Positions 44,436-56,619 of a stretch of 64,000 bases of DNA are shown here, one piece after another (position 1 is the first letter of the stretch; every line of letters begins with the position of its first letter). The position numbers and the translations under genes were made by a program. The stretch covers positions 2,480,001-2,544,000 of the forward strand of contig JAPNXP010000006.1 in NCBI GenBank assembly GCA_028753945.1. The letters are read 5' to 3'. The DNA comes from Hexactinellida sp. DTS-2022 (lineage: Eukaryota; Porifera; Hexactinellida). The notes below the pieces were generated by a model. The model was not told where the DNA came from. It did no database searches and saw only the letters and a program-made list of their open reading frames with translations.

Positions 44436-45586
44436 CAGTTGAAACCTGTTTTTCTAAAAACAATTATTGCATGGAATTAGAGAACAATTCGATAGCTAGT
44501 ATAAACTGATTGAACTAATAGCAAAATTTGAATTTATTGCAAATTTCTTATAAATAGATAGTCATAGGCGTCGTAAGTTCAAAGGTCAATCCTTCGGGCC
44601 GCCCGGAAATCCGGGTAATGTCCAGGTAAACTCCGGGTATAGTATTAGTAGCATAGGGGCAAACCTTCCGGCCGCCCGGACATTTCCGGGCACCCGGGTG
44701 GGTTACGACGCCTATGGATACAGTCCACTCTTCGTTACAACGATAGTGCTTGGGACTTGTAAATCTCTTCGTTATTTGCGGATAATAATTGAGGCCTGTG
44801 TATACTAGATATTTTTTACAAATTTGCAAAAATTCCCAAAAAGGGCGTTGACCATTTTATTGCATATTTCCAATTGTTTACATGTGTACTACCAACATTC
44901 CAAATCTTTTTATTTTATCTTGCATATTTCTCAGAAAATTCTACATTATATATATGGCACTTCAGGTATTTTGTGTCGAAAATTTCACTTAACAATATCA
45001 AAACCTTCATTTCCCAAAACAATATTTTTCATCAGCGAAAAATCCAAAACTCTGTCATCAGTAGTCGTATATTCGAAAACTCAACGGTTTTGGAACCAGC
45101 TCGAAGATATCTCAAGGATTAGTTTGGAAAATCTAGTGTTCTAATGGAAAAACTTAAATTAACTTCAATAATAAAATTATTCACAAGCGATTTTTCAATA
45201 TTACATATCTATGATTAAAAAATAGATTTTTCTATCATGTCTTTCATGGATCCTTCTACTTTCATCCTGAACGTTCATTTTGAATGGTTTTTACATGTGT
45301 AGATAGATAATAAACTGAAATTAGGATTTTTCCCTGGTGTTGACGGAAATTCATTTTTTTGAAATTCATTGCATAATTCAATAGATCTTGAGCGTCCAAA
45401 TCGATCATGAAATTTTTAACAAAAACTAAACGACACTTTTTTCGTGATTCAGGCTGGTATACACAGGCCTTAATGCACTTAGTGCTCTTGGGGAAAATGT
45501 CTATTTGTTATAAGCTGGTATTTCGTTATATCCAACTTCATTTTAACGGGAATTCACTGTAGTTTAAAAAAACCCGGTTTCGACTG
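44436..45586. mobile_element. Tigger/pogo-like non-autonomous element
   Basis: The ends cagttgaaacctgttttt and aaaaacccggtttcgactg are inverted with two differences, and TA flanks both (44434-44435, 45587-45588). The interior is AT-rich with no transposase. A GC-rich MITE is nested at 44563-44716. Confidence 0.7.
44563..44716. mobile_element. GC-rich MITE with cataggcgtcgtaa ends
   Basis: The ends cataggcgtcgtaa and ttacgacgcctatg are perfectly inverted, with ccgcccgga and ccgggt words inside. A second copy is at 54248-54414. The duplication here is unclear. Confidence 0.75.
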
Positions 45587-45589
45587 TAT

Positions 45590-46220
45590 ACATAACCATT
45601 TAAATCGAGTGCAGGCCTTTATCTGGGTACGCGGTGCGCACCCAGGGCTGCGTGATTTTAAGGAAAAGTGCACAGTGGGGCAAATACACCGATTAAGGCG
45701 AAAAATTGATACAAATAGATTTGCTCCTTAGCATTATATTTAGATTCTACACATTCTCATGCCTAGAAATTCAAAAAGTCTGAAAGTAGTAATGATTCTA
45801 TCTAGAGTCATGTATCAAAAATGCAACTCCACATGTATGAGCTCAAAGTGATGATGAATCCAAAGGTGAAGTCGCTAAATATAACTTATCTCATATTTAA
45901 ACTAGACTAGATTTAAATAACTGTCTAAGTTCTATTCAATCTACTATAGCTCTAGTTTTCTTATGCAGAAATAGTTTTATATATTGCACTTGAATCTTTG
46001 TGGTTTTGTGATCGTACTTCAACATAGAAATTTCATTGTACTAATTGTAGGTTTGCTACTGTAAAGCACGATAGAACAGGTTAAGTGTACGCATAAGAAT
46101 TTGAATGGACTAGTTAAATTAAGAATTATGCAAAAATAAGTAGTCTCAAATATTAAAAGTCAAGGATGTTAATGCTACACTGAATGCTTAGTTAATATTA
46201 CACTGAACAAGTTAATGTCA
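45590..46220. other. No gene seen; gggtgcgcaccc remnant
   Basis: A GC-richer patch at 45610-45690 (ctgggtacgcggtgcgcacc, then cacagtggggcaaa) resembles 55560-55730. The rest is AT-rich without features. aggttaagtgtacgc at 46079 is a stray unit of the array downstream. Confidence 0.4.
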
Positions 46221-46277
46221 AATTGTACAGGTTAAGGTACGCCAACCAGTGTTTGCAAGCGCTGGTTCTATTCAAAC

Positions 46278-46366
46278 CCCGCTGCGCTGCGCTTCTAATT
46301 TTTGGGTGCCCGCTGCGCTGCGCTGCGTTGTTAATTTTTTTGGATCCCCGCTGCGCTGCGCTCCAA
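46278..46366. repeat. cgctgcgctgcg repeat, three units
   Basis: ccgctgcgctgcgct followed by a t-rich linker occurs three times at ~35-bp spacing. A second cluster is at 46903-46990, where both gcgctgcgct and its complement appear. Confidence 0.75.
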
Positions 46367-46902
46367 TTTCATATTAGGTTATCATATCATATATATATAT
46401 ATATCATATATATATCATATTATTAAGACTACTGTGCCTACGGGGTGGGCGGGCTAGCGCAAAGTAACAAATTTTCCCTAACTAATATACTTCTTGTGTC
46501 TATAGTCATAATCATGTAAATTTGTATAACTATCAATAACTCTAGTTAATATAAGTAATTTATTACAAATTCATTAGTGTTAGTAGCCTATTTCGTAAAC
46601 TTTGAACGTACATACTATTCCTTCGGCCTTCCACCAGTATTTCGTATTCAAATTAAATAGTCTTAAGTTAAACATGTTTTCATTTGGTTTCTCTCATTAT
46701 GTAATAATCAAGCAAAGACAAATATCTAATTTAAAATGACGTAGTTACGAAATAGATATGAATATATTACTTTTATTTACTGAGTGCAACATTAAAACGA
46801 TTGAAGGATTTTTGGATATTCTCATTAATTGCTGAATTAAATAATTGATAGGTATTTGCCCCTCGTGTTTTAAAGAACTGTTTAAGGGCATAAATTCTGA
46901 AA

Positions 46903-46990
46903 TGCGCTGCGCTGGAAATCAAGATAGCGCTGCGCTAGAAGTCAATGTAGCGCTGCGCTTAATGCACTGCAACGCAGCGCATTTGCGCTC
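46903..46990. repeat. gcgctgcgct cluster before the minisatellite
   Basis: Three gcgctgcgct units spaced by 18-20 bases are followed by aacgcagcgcatttgcgctc in opposite sense. Confidence 0.65.
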
Positions 46991-47023
46991 GCTGGATACA
47001 GCGCATGCAAACACTGACGCCAA

Positions 47024-49345
47024 CAGGTTAATAGGTACGCCGAATAGGTTAATGGTACGCCAACAGGTTAATGGTACGCCAAACAGGTTATTGGTACACC
47101 GAAGAGGTTAATGGTACCCTAACAGGTTAATGGTACGCCGAAGAGGTTAATGGTACCCTAACAGGTTAATGGTACGCCTAAGAGGTTAATGGTACACCGA
47201 TAGGTTAATGGTACGCCGAAGAGGTTAATGGTACGCCGAAGAGGTTAATGGTACGCCGAAGAGGTTAATGGTACGCCAACAGGTTAATGGTACGCCAAAC
47301 AGGTTATTGGTACACCGAAGAGGTTAATGGTACCCTAACAGGTTAATGGTACGCCGAAGAGGTTAATGGTACCCTAACAGGTTAATGGTACGCCTAAGAG
47401 GTTAATGGTACACCGATAGGTTAATGGTACGCCGAAGAGGTTAATGGTACGCCGAAGAGGTTAATGGTACGCCGAAGAGGTTAATGGTACGCCGAAGAGG
47501 TTAATGGTACGCCAAGAGGTTAATGGTACGCCAAACAGGTTAATGATACACCGAAGAGGTTAATGGTATCCTAACAGGTTAATAGTACGCCGAAGAGGTT
47601 AATGGTAAGCCAAACAGGTCAATGGTACACCAAAGAGGTTAATGGTATACCAAAGATGGTACACTGAAAAGGTTAATGGTACGCCAAACAGGTTAATGGT
47701 ACACCGAAGAGGTTAATGGTACGTGAACCAGGTTAATGGTACGCCAAACAGGTTAATGGTATACCAAAGATGGTACACTGAAAAAGTTAATGGTACGCCA
47801 AACAGGTTAATGGTACGCGAAACAGGTTAATGGTACAACAAAGATGGTACGCCAAACAGGTTAATGGTACGCCAAAGAGGTCAATGGGACGGCAAAGAGG
47901 TTAATGGTACGCCAAACAGGTTAATGGTACGCCAAACAAGTTAATGGTACGTCAAAGATGGTACACCAAAGAGGTTAATGGTACGCCAAACAGGTTAATG
48001 GTACGCCGAAGAGGTTAATGGTACACCAAATAGGTTAATGGTACGTCAAACAGGTTAATGGTACGCCGAAAAAGTTAATCTGAAGAGGTTAATGGTACGC
48101 CGAAAAGGTTATGGTACCCCGAAAAAGTTAATCCGAAGAGGTTAATGGTACACCAAACAGGTTAATGGTCACCAAAGAGGTTAATTGTACGCCGAAAAGG
48201 TTAATGGTACACCAAAGAGGTTAATGGTACGCCGAAAAAGTTAATCCAAAGAGGTTAATGGTACGCCAAAGAGGTTAATGGTACGCCAAACAGGTTAATG
48301 GTACGCCAAACAGGTTAATGGTACGCCGAAGAGGTTAATGGTACACCAAATAGGTTAATGGTACGTCAAACAGGTTAATGGTACGCCGAAAAAGTTAATC
48401 CGAAGAGGTTAATGGTACGCCGAAAAGGTTATGGTACCCCGAAAAAGTTAATCCGAAGAGGTTAATGGTACACCAAACAGGTTAATGGTCACCAAAGAGG
48501 TTAATTGTACCCCGAAAATGTTAATGGTACACCAAAGAGGTTAATGGTACGCCGAAAAAGTTAATCCAAACAGGTTAATGGTACGCCAAACAGGTTAATG
48601 GTACGCCGAAGAGGTTAATGGTACGCCGAAGAGGTTAATGGTACGCCAAACAGGTTAATGCTACGCCGAAAAGGTTAATGGTACACCAAACAGGTTAATG
48701 GACGCCAAACAGGTTAATGGTACGCCGAAGAAGTTAATGGTACACCAAACAGGTTAATGGTACGCCGAAGAGGTTAATGGTACGCCGAAAAAGTTAATCC
48801 GAAGAGGTTAATGGTACGCCAAACAGGTTAATGGATACGCCAAACAGGTTAATGGTAAGCCGAAGAGGTTAATGGTACGCCAACAGGTTAATGGTACGCT
48901 GAAGAGGTTAATGGTACACCAAATAGGTTAATGGTCCGCCAAACAGGTTAATGGTAAGCCGAAAAAGTTAATCCGAAGAGGTTAATGGTACGCCAAACAG
49001 TGTAATGGTACACCGAAGAGGTTAATGGTACGCGAAACTGGTTAATGGTACACCAAAGAGGTTAATGGTACGCCGAAGAGGTTAATGGTATGCCGAAAAA
49101 GTTAATCCGAAGAGGTTAATGGTACGCCAAACAGGTTAATGGTACGCCAAACAGGTTAATGGTACGCCGAAGAGGTTAATGGTACGCCGAAGAGGTTAAT
49201 GGTATGCCGAAAAAGTTAATCCGAAGAGGTTAATGCTACGCCAAACAGGTTAATGTTACTCCAAACAGGTTAATGGTACGCCGAAAAGGTTAATGGTACA
49301 CCAAACAGGTTAATGGTACGCCGAAAAGGTTAACGGTACGCAGAA
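47024..49345 (+). repeat. 20-bp minisatellite with higher-order repeats
   Basis: Over 2.3 kb the unit aggttaatggtacgccgaag repeats, with variants ccaaac, caccgaag, accctaac and a shorter gaaaaagttaatcc form. Blocks repeat as larger units: the order of variants at about 47049-47270 recurs at about 47272-47500, and that at about 48010-48230 recurs at about 48320-48510. The unit contains gtac. A single inverted unit, gcgtacctttaacctg, stands alone at about 49443-49460. No protein is implied, because stops occur in the frames. Confidence 0.95.
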
Positions 49346-50039
49346 TATTTGAATCGATTCTTTAATTTGATTTTAATTTGATTTTAATTGCTTTGATTTT
49401 TTCCTAATTGATTTTGTCCTTTGATTTAATTCATTTTACCCTGCGTACCTTTAACCTGTTTTGAAGAGGTTTCCTTATATTATGTCTAGCTTCTTCAGAG
49501 ATCCGACGCGATCCATATAACAAGTAATTTGAAATAAATATCTATCAGTAGAACTTCAATTTTTAATACTTTTTGGAGCCGCACAAATTTGCAAACCCTA
49601 TTTTTTCCCCATTATTCTTGACAATCGCAAATTTCGGACAAAACCCCCATTTATATTTCTTTACCGGGATGAATATTATATATATTTAAATCGTACAAAC
49701 AACTTCCTTAATCTATCTTTAGTTCTATCTCACATTAGGCCCTGCCCAGAATGATGACCTCAGTTTAAATTCAATATAATAGCGATTATTTGAATTTACA
49801 TTGCTTCAAAGAATTCACTCTGCATTTATACGTATATTACTAGTAAACGCGCTTCGGTTAATTTGTCCAAATAATGAAATTAACTGGTATCTTTAAATTG
49901 AAAATAAACTCAGATTCATAAATACATAGATAAATGACGAGTAACTTCATAAACACATGTGTATAATAGTCATAAACACAACTACAAGCAAGCACGATGA
50001 ATTATCCCCTTGTTCAATCAATATACCGCTTTTCTTCCT
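49346..50039. other. No gene seen apart from one inverted array unit
   Basis: ttgattttaattg runs follow the array. The inverted unit near 49450 is the only structured item. Confidence 0.4.
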
Positions 50040-50273
50040 CCCCTTTTTCTCAACTCATACCTGATCGAATCATTGTCCTCCATTAACTGTTGTTTGAAAA
50101 TAGTGAATGCCTCTTGATCCTCGCTCATCTGTTTTTTGAAAACTCTAATTGTGTCCCTGTCTTCTTTCATTGCTGCCTAAAAAGGCGTAGAGCTTCTCTA
50201 TCATCCTCCCTCTGCTTCTTCAAAACAACTATTGTCTTGCTATCCACCACCCATTGATGTCGCAATGCAGCAA
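50040..50273 (-). pseudogene. Coiled-coil coding fragment
   Basis: Minus-strand frames give VAALRHQWVVDSKTIVVLKK and QREDDREALRLF, then after a one-base shift AAMKEDRDTIRVFKKQ, MSEDQEAFTIFKQQ and LMEDNDSIRYELRK. The pattern EDxxxxxxFKKQM repeats every 22 residues, indicating a coiled coil. A MITE lies directly upstream (50274). The 6.1-6.6 kb fragment has a similar repeat length. I do not know the family. Confidence 0.45.
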
Positions 50274-50411
50274 CACGGGCGTCGCACGCCTTTGAAAAAT
50301 CTCCGGCCAAACAGTTAAAGTGGTCCGGCAAAAACCTGACCGTCCTATATAATATAGTAGAAAAAATGAAAAACTGGTCCGGCCATGGCCGAACCGCGTG
50401 CTACGCCTATG
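50274..50411. mobile_element. MITE with cacgggcgtcgcacgc ends
   Basis: The left end cacgggcgtcgcacgc pairs with the reversed right end cataggcgtagcacgcg. ccggcc and tggtccgg words lie inside. The duplication is unclear. Confidence 0.55.
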
Positions 50412-50680
50412 AGCACGGACTACTAAATTACCGGACGCGACAAAGCCAAACCACAGTCAAAAATGCATAGGCTGAACATTGTATGACTGAAAATATGGTC
50501 AATTCTGTATTTTTAGTCACTAAATTTGGTATCTAACACGATCTTTGGGCGCTGAGTTCAAAGATGACAATTTCAAGGTTCAAAAACTCATTCCCCGCCC
50601 TAATTTTGGCAAAAAGGCGTAGTCACACCCAAATATGGTCAATTCCGTATTTTTGTTTTATTACTTCATCATAAGGCTAA

Positions 50681-51279
50681 GTATCCCCTGGAAATCTAAA
50701 CACCCCTTCGAACTGTTCGTTTGTCCCATAAAATCCCTTCCAATTATCTATTGTTTAAGACAAAGTTTGACTCTCTAGCTTATATACTTCCCGACTTACA
50801 GCAAGGTATGTGAATATGGAACTGAATGACAAATCATTTACCATAACATTAATTGAAATTTCTCTATCATAAGAACATTTTCTGGAATTAGGTCATTATC
50901 AATGGGTGATCAGTCAGAATTTTCAGAATGATGAGACATTCCTGAAAATTCTGACTGATCACCCACGTAGTTTGAAAAGTAAACACTAGATCAAAAATAC
51001 CCACTGACGCCCCCGTGATATTACTTAGTACTAACTATATTGACATTAACATTGCATTGATAATGACCCTAATTCCAGAAAATGTTCTTATGATAGAGAA
51101 ATTTCAATTAATGTTATGGTAAATGATTTGTCATTCAGTTCCATATTCACATACCTTGCTGTAAGTCGGGAAGTATATAAGCTAGAGAGTCAAACTTTGT
51201 CTTAAACAATAGATAATTGGAAGGGATTTTATGGGACAAACGAACAGGTCCAAGGGGTGTTTAGATTTCCAGGGGATAC
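50681..51279. mobile_element. Foldback element, arms of about 220 bp
   Basis: The arms 50681-50906 and 51053-51279 are near-identical inverted copies beginning gtatcccctggaaatctaaa. A second hairpin sits inside (gggtgatcagtcagaatttt ... to gatcaccc, 50904-50966). The stretch aatatggtcaattcc plus tatttttgttttattacttc lies on both sides in the same orientation (about 50631-50674 and 51287-51329). Confidence 0.85.
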
Positions 51280-51599
51280 TTGGCCTAAATATGGTCAATT
51301 CCATATTTTTGTTTTATTACTTCATCATAACACTGAATTCGCATTATCCTCTTAACTAGGAACGATATTGTTGAAAATATGATTAATAAATTGTTCAGCT
51401 AAATATATATTACCACGTGACCTTCGGTATACAAGGCCTGACTTGCTAAGCGAAAATTTGTGTACCATGGATTACTTAAAGTGCATTGAAAAATGGAGAA
51501 TTGATCTGTATTCCAATAATTAGCAATGATAGAGCTGAAAAGTGTATTATAAATAGGAATATGGTATCCAGGTATACATAGCACCCTTCAGAATTGTGA

Positions 51600-52270
51600 T
51601 ATGTCATCATCTGATGACGTTAAGGTAATTTTGGTTGCGAATTGTCTTGTTTTTCTAGCATACTTCTAACATAGTTAATTAAACGCGTTATAAATGTTCA
51701 AAATTGGAACATGGTTATACCCAGAAGTAGTTGAATAAAATATATCGAAATTATAAATGGAATGTGACACATTCCTAGGTTGCCATGGAAAATGTATATT
51801 TCCTAAAATGTGCCATAACTCTAAAACTATGAATGTTATGTAAACTAGGCTGGTACTGATCTGTCCGGAATAGGTAACTCCCTATTCATCAATAATACAT
51901 TTTCTATGCCTAACTTCAATAATCTTTGAGATAGTGAGTTATTACCTAATAATGAATTAAGTGTTAATTATCTCATTAAGTGTTAATTATCTCATGAGGT
52001 ATTCTATCTGATATATTTCTTGTTGAATAGATATTTGCTAATATACAAAACCTAAGCAATCTCATTTCAATGAACAATAAAGACGCATATGAATTTCTCG
52101 ACCAGAGTGAGAGTAGTTCAAACGCAGCCTAAAAATGCTCAACATTTTGAATTTGAATAAATCCACTTTTAATTCTCTGAAATCCAAATTCAACAAATTA
52201 AAATTGTCAAGAGTAAACTACGTGAAATAGAAAAATATTGATGCCTGGAATATTCAACCTTTTGTTCCAG
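51600..52270. repeat. Repeat shared with 41905-42245; no gene
   Basis: The segment 51640-51990 matches the sequence in front of Helitron H5. tgttaattatctcat is duplicated at 51962-51995. The rest has no recognised feature. Confidence 0.55.
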
Positions 52271-52274
52271 TTAA

Positions 52275-52955
52275 GGTTGCAGTATACTTTTAAGCACTTT
52301 TTCTAAAGTTTTTTGCAGATTTGAAAGATCTTTTTTGTTTTAGATTCCCTGCTGCGAGATCTATCCAAAGATGCAATAATATTCGACCTTGGTAACATGG
52401 AGAAAATTTAAATTTTTTATAAACACACTTTCTTGGGATACACAAGTTTTTTCCTCTTAATGATTAAGACTTGTTTCCTGTTTTATTACATAGAGAAGCT
52501 TCTAATATATCATGTGAATGTACAACTTCTTTTTGATTACTTATGAGTCCAATTTTTCATCAATAACAGTCGACATCACTTTTTTTATCATTAGGAAATA
52601 TAATATAATTAGAAAGAAAAGTCACAAATGAAATTCGCTACATAGACAAGATAGAACTAATTGAGAGCTGTCCAAAACCGTTGAGATTTTGTTTCTAGGT
52701 TGTATATGAAGGCAAAATGTGTTTCCCAAATTGACAAAAGTTGCGGCTGGAGATGGCGGTGTCAGAAAAAAATGAGCCCCTACAGGAGTGGCTTAGGTGG
52801 AGGTCACAAAAAAGTCGGTATTATTAAAAGTTTTCTATATTTTTCTACAAAGTTTGGAATAGAGATGCGGCATAGGCTGTTCTATCCAGAAATGAAATAA
52901 AACCTATAAGTGGCAAAATACCCGAAATTGGTAAATTTAAAGGTATACTGCAACC
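52275..52955. mobile_element. TTAA-flanked MITE with ggttgcagtatac ends
   Basis: The 13-bp ends ggttgcagtatac and gtatactgcaacc are perfectly inverted, with TTAA outside both (52271-52274, 52956-52959). This is the piggyBac-like arrangement, the third such element in the window. Confidence 0.75.
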
Positions 52956-53139
52956 TTAAAGCACATGATCTCAAATTTCCCTAGAAACGGAAATGTGTTT
53001 CTACTGATGATTCACTCGTCACTGTAGCGACTGAAACTCTTTGCAGAACTTGCAATAGTAAAAATGTATGCTTAATTAAAATTGCTCTGATGGGATTTAC
53101 TGAACTAAATTCTGACTAGCGAAACACATCAGTGAGTTG

Positions 53140-55143
53140 AAATTGGATTCCCAAAGGTCTAGGCTCAATGTCTTATTGCAGCACATAAATTTTATAGCTA
53201 GTCTGAAGATGTTAACGGAAAGGATATTGCAACCTATGCACTCAAATTAATTTATAATGTTGAGCATTACAGGAAGGTATCTAATGTCTGTTCTGAAATT
53301 TTGGAAGAGGGCAGGTATTTTTGCACAGCCCCTGAAACACTTACCAATTGAAAAATCTGCTTTCTTGCTTGATAGTTCGGAAATTGGTAAAAGAAAATAC
53401 TGAACATTCGAAAATTATGCAAGACAGAGGGCATTATTTTTCCAACATATAAAAATGTTGCATCATTTAGATCCGAAATCTCTCTATCAAATCGAATTCA
53501 ATCTATCGAATGTGATTAGCAAACAGTTGGTGCAGGTTACTCTTATTTCGAGATCATACAACACACCACTGAAAGGATTCTAAAAATGTTTACAGTAGAT
53601 CCAGGACAATACCAAATGGAATTGAAATTGCAGATGGGCTCGATGGTTCAGGTAGTCTTAGAATCTACAACCAAATAAGCAACAACCCCAATTTCACAAC
53701 CAAAAACTTTTTACATTTTGTTTTCAAGATTCTTTCGATTAAGGACAGAAACTCTACTACACTATGGTACAACAATCTTCATAATTCACCTTTTACCACT
53801 CGACCAGTTAGTTTGTTGGCCAAGAACGAATCTATAGATACAGTTGAATTCTGATGAAAGAATTTACCAACCCTCCAACAATGCAACTCGAAAAAGATGG
53901 CATGGAGTTATCAGGTGGCCACTGTATTGTTAAAGTACGTCGTACTATGTTCGTTGGGAAGATGTAAAAAATATTGAGTGGTGTTGGTGGCGCTTCTTGC
54001 CAATTATGTACTGTGACACATGTTCAGCTCAAAGACCTTGAGCTAATAAGATCTGGTTTCCAGATTAACCGCCAGATTCAAGATGCGATTGCACTGTTTA
54101 ATGACATTGATCAAGAAGAATTTCGAGTTAGATTCTAATTCAAAATTTGGTTTAACTCACCCACCAACTTCTACTATAGAAATTATCCCCGGCATCACCT
54201 CTCCATAGCTATTTATGCGTATTCCGCTGGTTGATGTTGCTTATGTACATAGGCGTCGTAAACCGCCCGGGTGCCCGGAAATGTCCGGGAGGGCCGAAGG
54301 GATTGTCCCCATGCTACTAACACTATACTCCGAGTTTACCCGGAGTTTACCCGGACATTACCCGGAATTTCCGGGCGGCCCGATGGATTGACCTTTGCAT
54401 TTACGACGCCTATGCTTATGTATCACCTCAATGCAGGGTCACATAAATGGTCTCCAACATCTCCATTGATAAACACGTCCATGAAACGTCCATTAGAGCT
54501 ATATTAACAGAAAAAAACAGTTTTCAAATTGATCTTCCATCCTGCGATGGAGGTACCACTACAACTGGATATGTTGCCAGAGATTGTTTTTCTGATATAC
54601 GTGACTTCTCGAAGTGGGCAACATCTACCATTAGCGAGAAAGATCGAGAATTAATCCAAATATTACACCAAAATATTCCGCTATTTTAAGGGTATTTAAC
54701 AGCAGTCACCATATCGATACAACACAAATTACTCAATTGAATGTACTTTGCAATTATATACTTATGAATTTATTGTAGTAAACTTCCACTGTGCTAATAT
54801 ACCCCATCACTCCACAAATTGCTGACCCATTCCGCAGAACTCATCGAGAAGTACAACAATGGCTTTGGTCTTAAGAATTTTTCAGAAGAGGGACTGGAAG
54901 TATTGAAAAATATGTCAGGAAATTTTGGGAACACCTAGCAATAAAATTCTCATTCGAAGTGAACATAAAAGATATTCTTGTTAGGTTGACAACTAAGAGT
55001 GATCCCATACTCGCTAACTACCGATTTTCACTTATCAGCAAAAAATATGATGAAAATTTAACCCAACAGGTTCTTATTGTGGATAACTTAATATTGTGTA
55101 AGGAAGATCAGCAAGGATGTAAAGACTGCACGTTTAAAATATG
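53140..55143 (+). pseudogene. RAG1/Transib-superfamily transposase fossil B
   Basis: Plus-strand frames in order give SSEIGKRKYTT (about 53370), GLDGSGSLRIYNQISNNPNF with the first catalytic-Asp motif (about 53638), LWYNNLHNSPFTTRPVSLLA, LSGVGGASCQLCTVTHVQLK with the CxxC (about 53985), GFQINRQIQDAI, a MITE, then HKWSPTSPLI, SCDGGTTTTGYVARDCFSD (about 54540), LRVFNSS, SLHKLLTHSAELIEKY (about 54815), GLKNFSEEGLE with the putative catalytic Glu (about 54890), KFWEHLAIK and MNIKDILVRLTTKSDPILAN. The order equals that of fossil A and of RAG1 (DGMGD, CxxC, HKTLAH, SEGNE). Stops and shifts occur throughout. The N-terminal part before 53140 could not be read. Confidence 0.8.
54248..54414. mobile_element. 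GC-rich MITE with cataggcgtcgtaa ends, 8-bp duplication
   Basis: The ends are perfectly inverted, and cttatgta is duplicated on both sides (54240-54247, 54415-54422). It splits the RAG1-like fossil. ccgggcggcc words mark the interior. Confidence 0.85.
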
Positions 55144-55779
55144 AAAAATACTTGATTAATAGAGGTTATTTCCATTGCCAGATAAGTTTAGTTTACTTAT
55201 ACATGTCTGATAGTTTATATGCTAGTCTATGTAGTAGTGATTCATACTTGATCATTTATTGTAAATTATGATTACCTTATATTTCAAACAATTGAACTCG
55301 TACAACTGAAGTAAATGTCTCAATAGATTCCTAGACATCGATAGCCTATAGGTTGGTAGTACATTCTACGGGTCTTTCTCGATCCATCCAGTTATCCAAT
55401 AAAAACAAATAAGTGTCCATTTATGATGACGTCATATCTCACACATTTGAAGCTATACAATTAAAGTATATGTCTCAATAGATTCCTAGACATCGATAAC
55501 CTATTAGTTGTTAATACTTTTAGAATGACTAGATGTGCTCTAAATACCTAATCGTTGTAAACTCCCAATTGCCCCACTGTAGGGTGTGTGAAATAGGAAT
55601 TAATTTGGGTGTTCAATGCGCACCCAGATAATTTTAATACTTTTTTTGATAAATTTCCAATTTTTGTAAATTTGGGTGCACGATTTTAAAATTTTCATCA
55701 CTTTGGGTGCGGGGATCTCTTAGGGTACAATTTCTTTAGTAATCATGCATATAACTACGTAGGCTGCATCAATTAGAAT
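55144..55779. other. No gene seen; short duplication and gggtgcgca remnant
   Basis: ctcaatagattcctagacat occurs twice (about 55319, 55472). The patch 55560-55735 has ccccactg and gggtgcgc words like 45610-45690. Confidence 0.45.
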
Positions 55780-56285
55780 CAGGGTTGGGCCGATTACGAT
55801 TACAATCGTAATCGATTGTAATCGATTACACATTTCGCTGAATCGTAATCGTAATCATAATCAGATGATTCTATTAGAGTGTAATCATATCGTAATCGTA
55901 ATCATGCTATTTTATTAGCGTATTATCTTTGAAATTAAGGATATATTATCAATTCGTAGTATTGCACCTGCGAAAGTGCTTTTATTCAATAACAGTCACA
56001 TTAATTTGAATTCCATCATAATATATACTGTAACAGTGAAATTGACACTTTTAATTATTGTTAGTACTTTTAGATTCGAATTTATCAGACTTGGCCAGAC
56101 CGCATTTAGTATACATTTTGGGTTATTTTCATAATTGTAATCATAACAAGTTTATAGTAATTGTAATCGTAATCGTAATCACAAATAAATTATAGAACGT
56201 AATCGTAATCGTAATCATAATGGTTTAAAAAATATAAATCGTAATCGTAATCGTAATCATCTGAAAGTAATCGGCCCCAACCCTG
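55780..56285. mobile_element. Intact cgtaat-rich hAT MITE
   Basis: The ends cagggttgggccgattac and gtaatcggccccaaccctg are inverted, and attagaat is duplicated on both sides (55772-55779, 56286-56293). Runs of cgtaat fill both flanks of the interior. An older copy is at 33371-34109. Confidence 0.9.
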
Positions 56286-56457
56286 ATTAGAATTCAATTA
56301 TATCAAATACTTCTTCTAATAAACATTTGATGTTCAAACTTCATTCAGGTGGAATTTCCATATTGAAAGTATATTTCCCTTGGGAGATAGTCTGATACAG
56401 TCAATATTATATCGAATCTATTGAAATCATCTCAAGAGGAATTATATAATATTATAA

Positions 56458-56618
56458 TAGGGTAGAAACCTAAATTTGTATCTCATGTTATCAAATTCCT
56501 GAGAGTATAACATGATTATGATGCAATAAAAATGTGATGTCATCATCGCTTCTTGAAATGCAAGACTATATTTTTCAAAACAAGTGAGGGCAATTACATA
56601 ATTTAGGTTTCTACCCTG
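56458..56618. mobile_element. Small MITE with agggtagaaacctaaatt ends
   Basis: agggtagaaacctaaatt and its reverse complement lie about 125 bp apart. The right end reads ccctg, the left has lost the initial c. The duplication is unclear. Confidence 0.6.
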
Positions 56619-56619
56619 A

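Noticed and set aside
42899-45144. Several 90-110 codon frames around 43-45 kb
   Set aside because: They lie across MITE and Tigger-like sequence, show no motif and differ between element copies.
46223-47111. Open frames across the cgctg-rich and minisatellite sequence
   Set aside because: They follow the repeat words only and show no protein-like composition.
47024-49345. Long repeat array as CRISPR, telomere or coding repeat
   Set aside because: Units are contiguous without spacers, the 20-bp unit is not telomeric, and frames contain stops.
45676-55574. Cacagtggggcaaa at 45.7 kb and its partner at 55.57 kb as ends of one 9.9-kb RAG1-like transposon
   Set aside because: The right end has tacagtg rather than cacagtg, flanking bases do not match as a duplication, and similar remnants surround both. 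The idea is attractive but unsupported.
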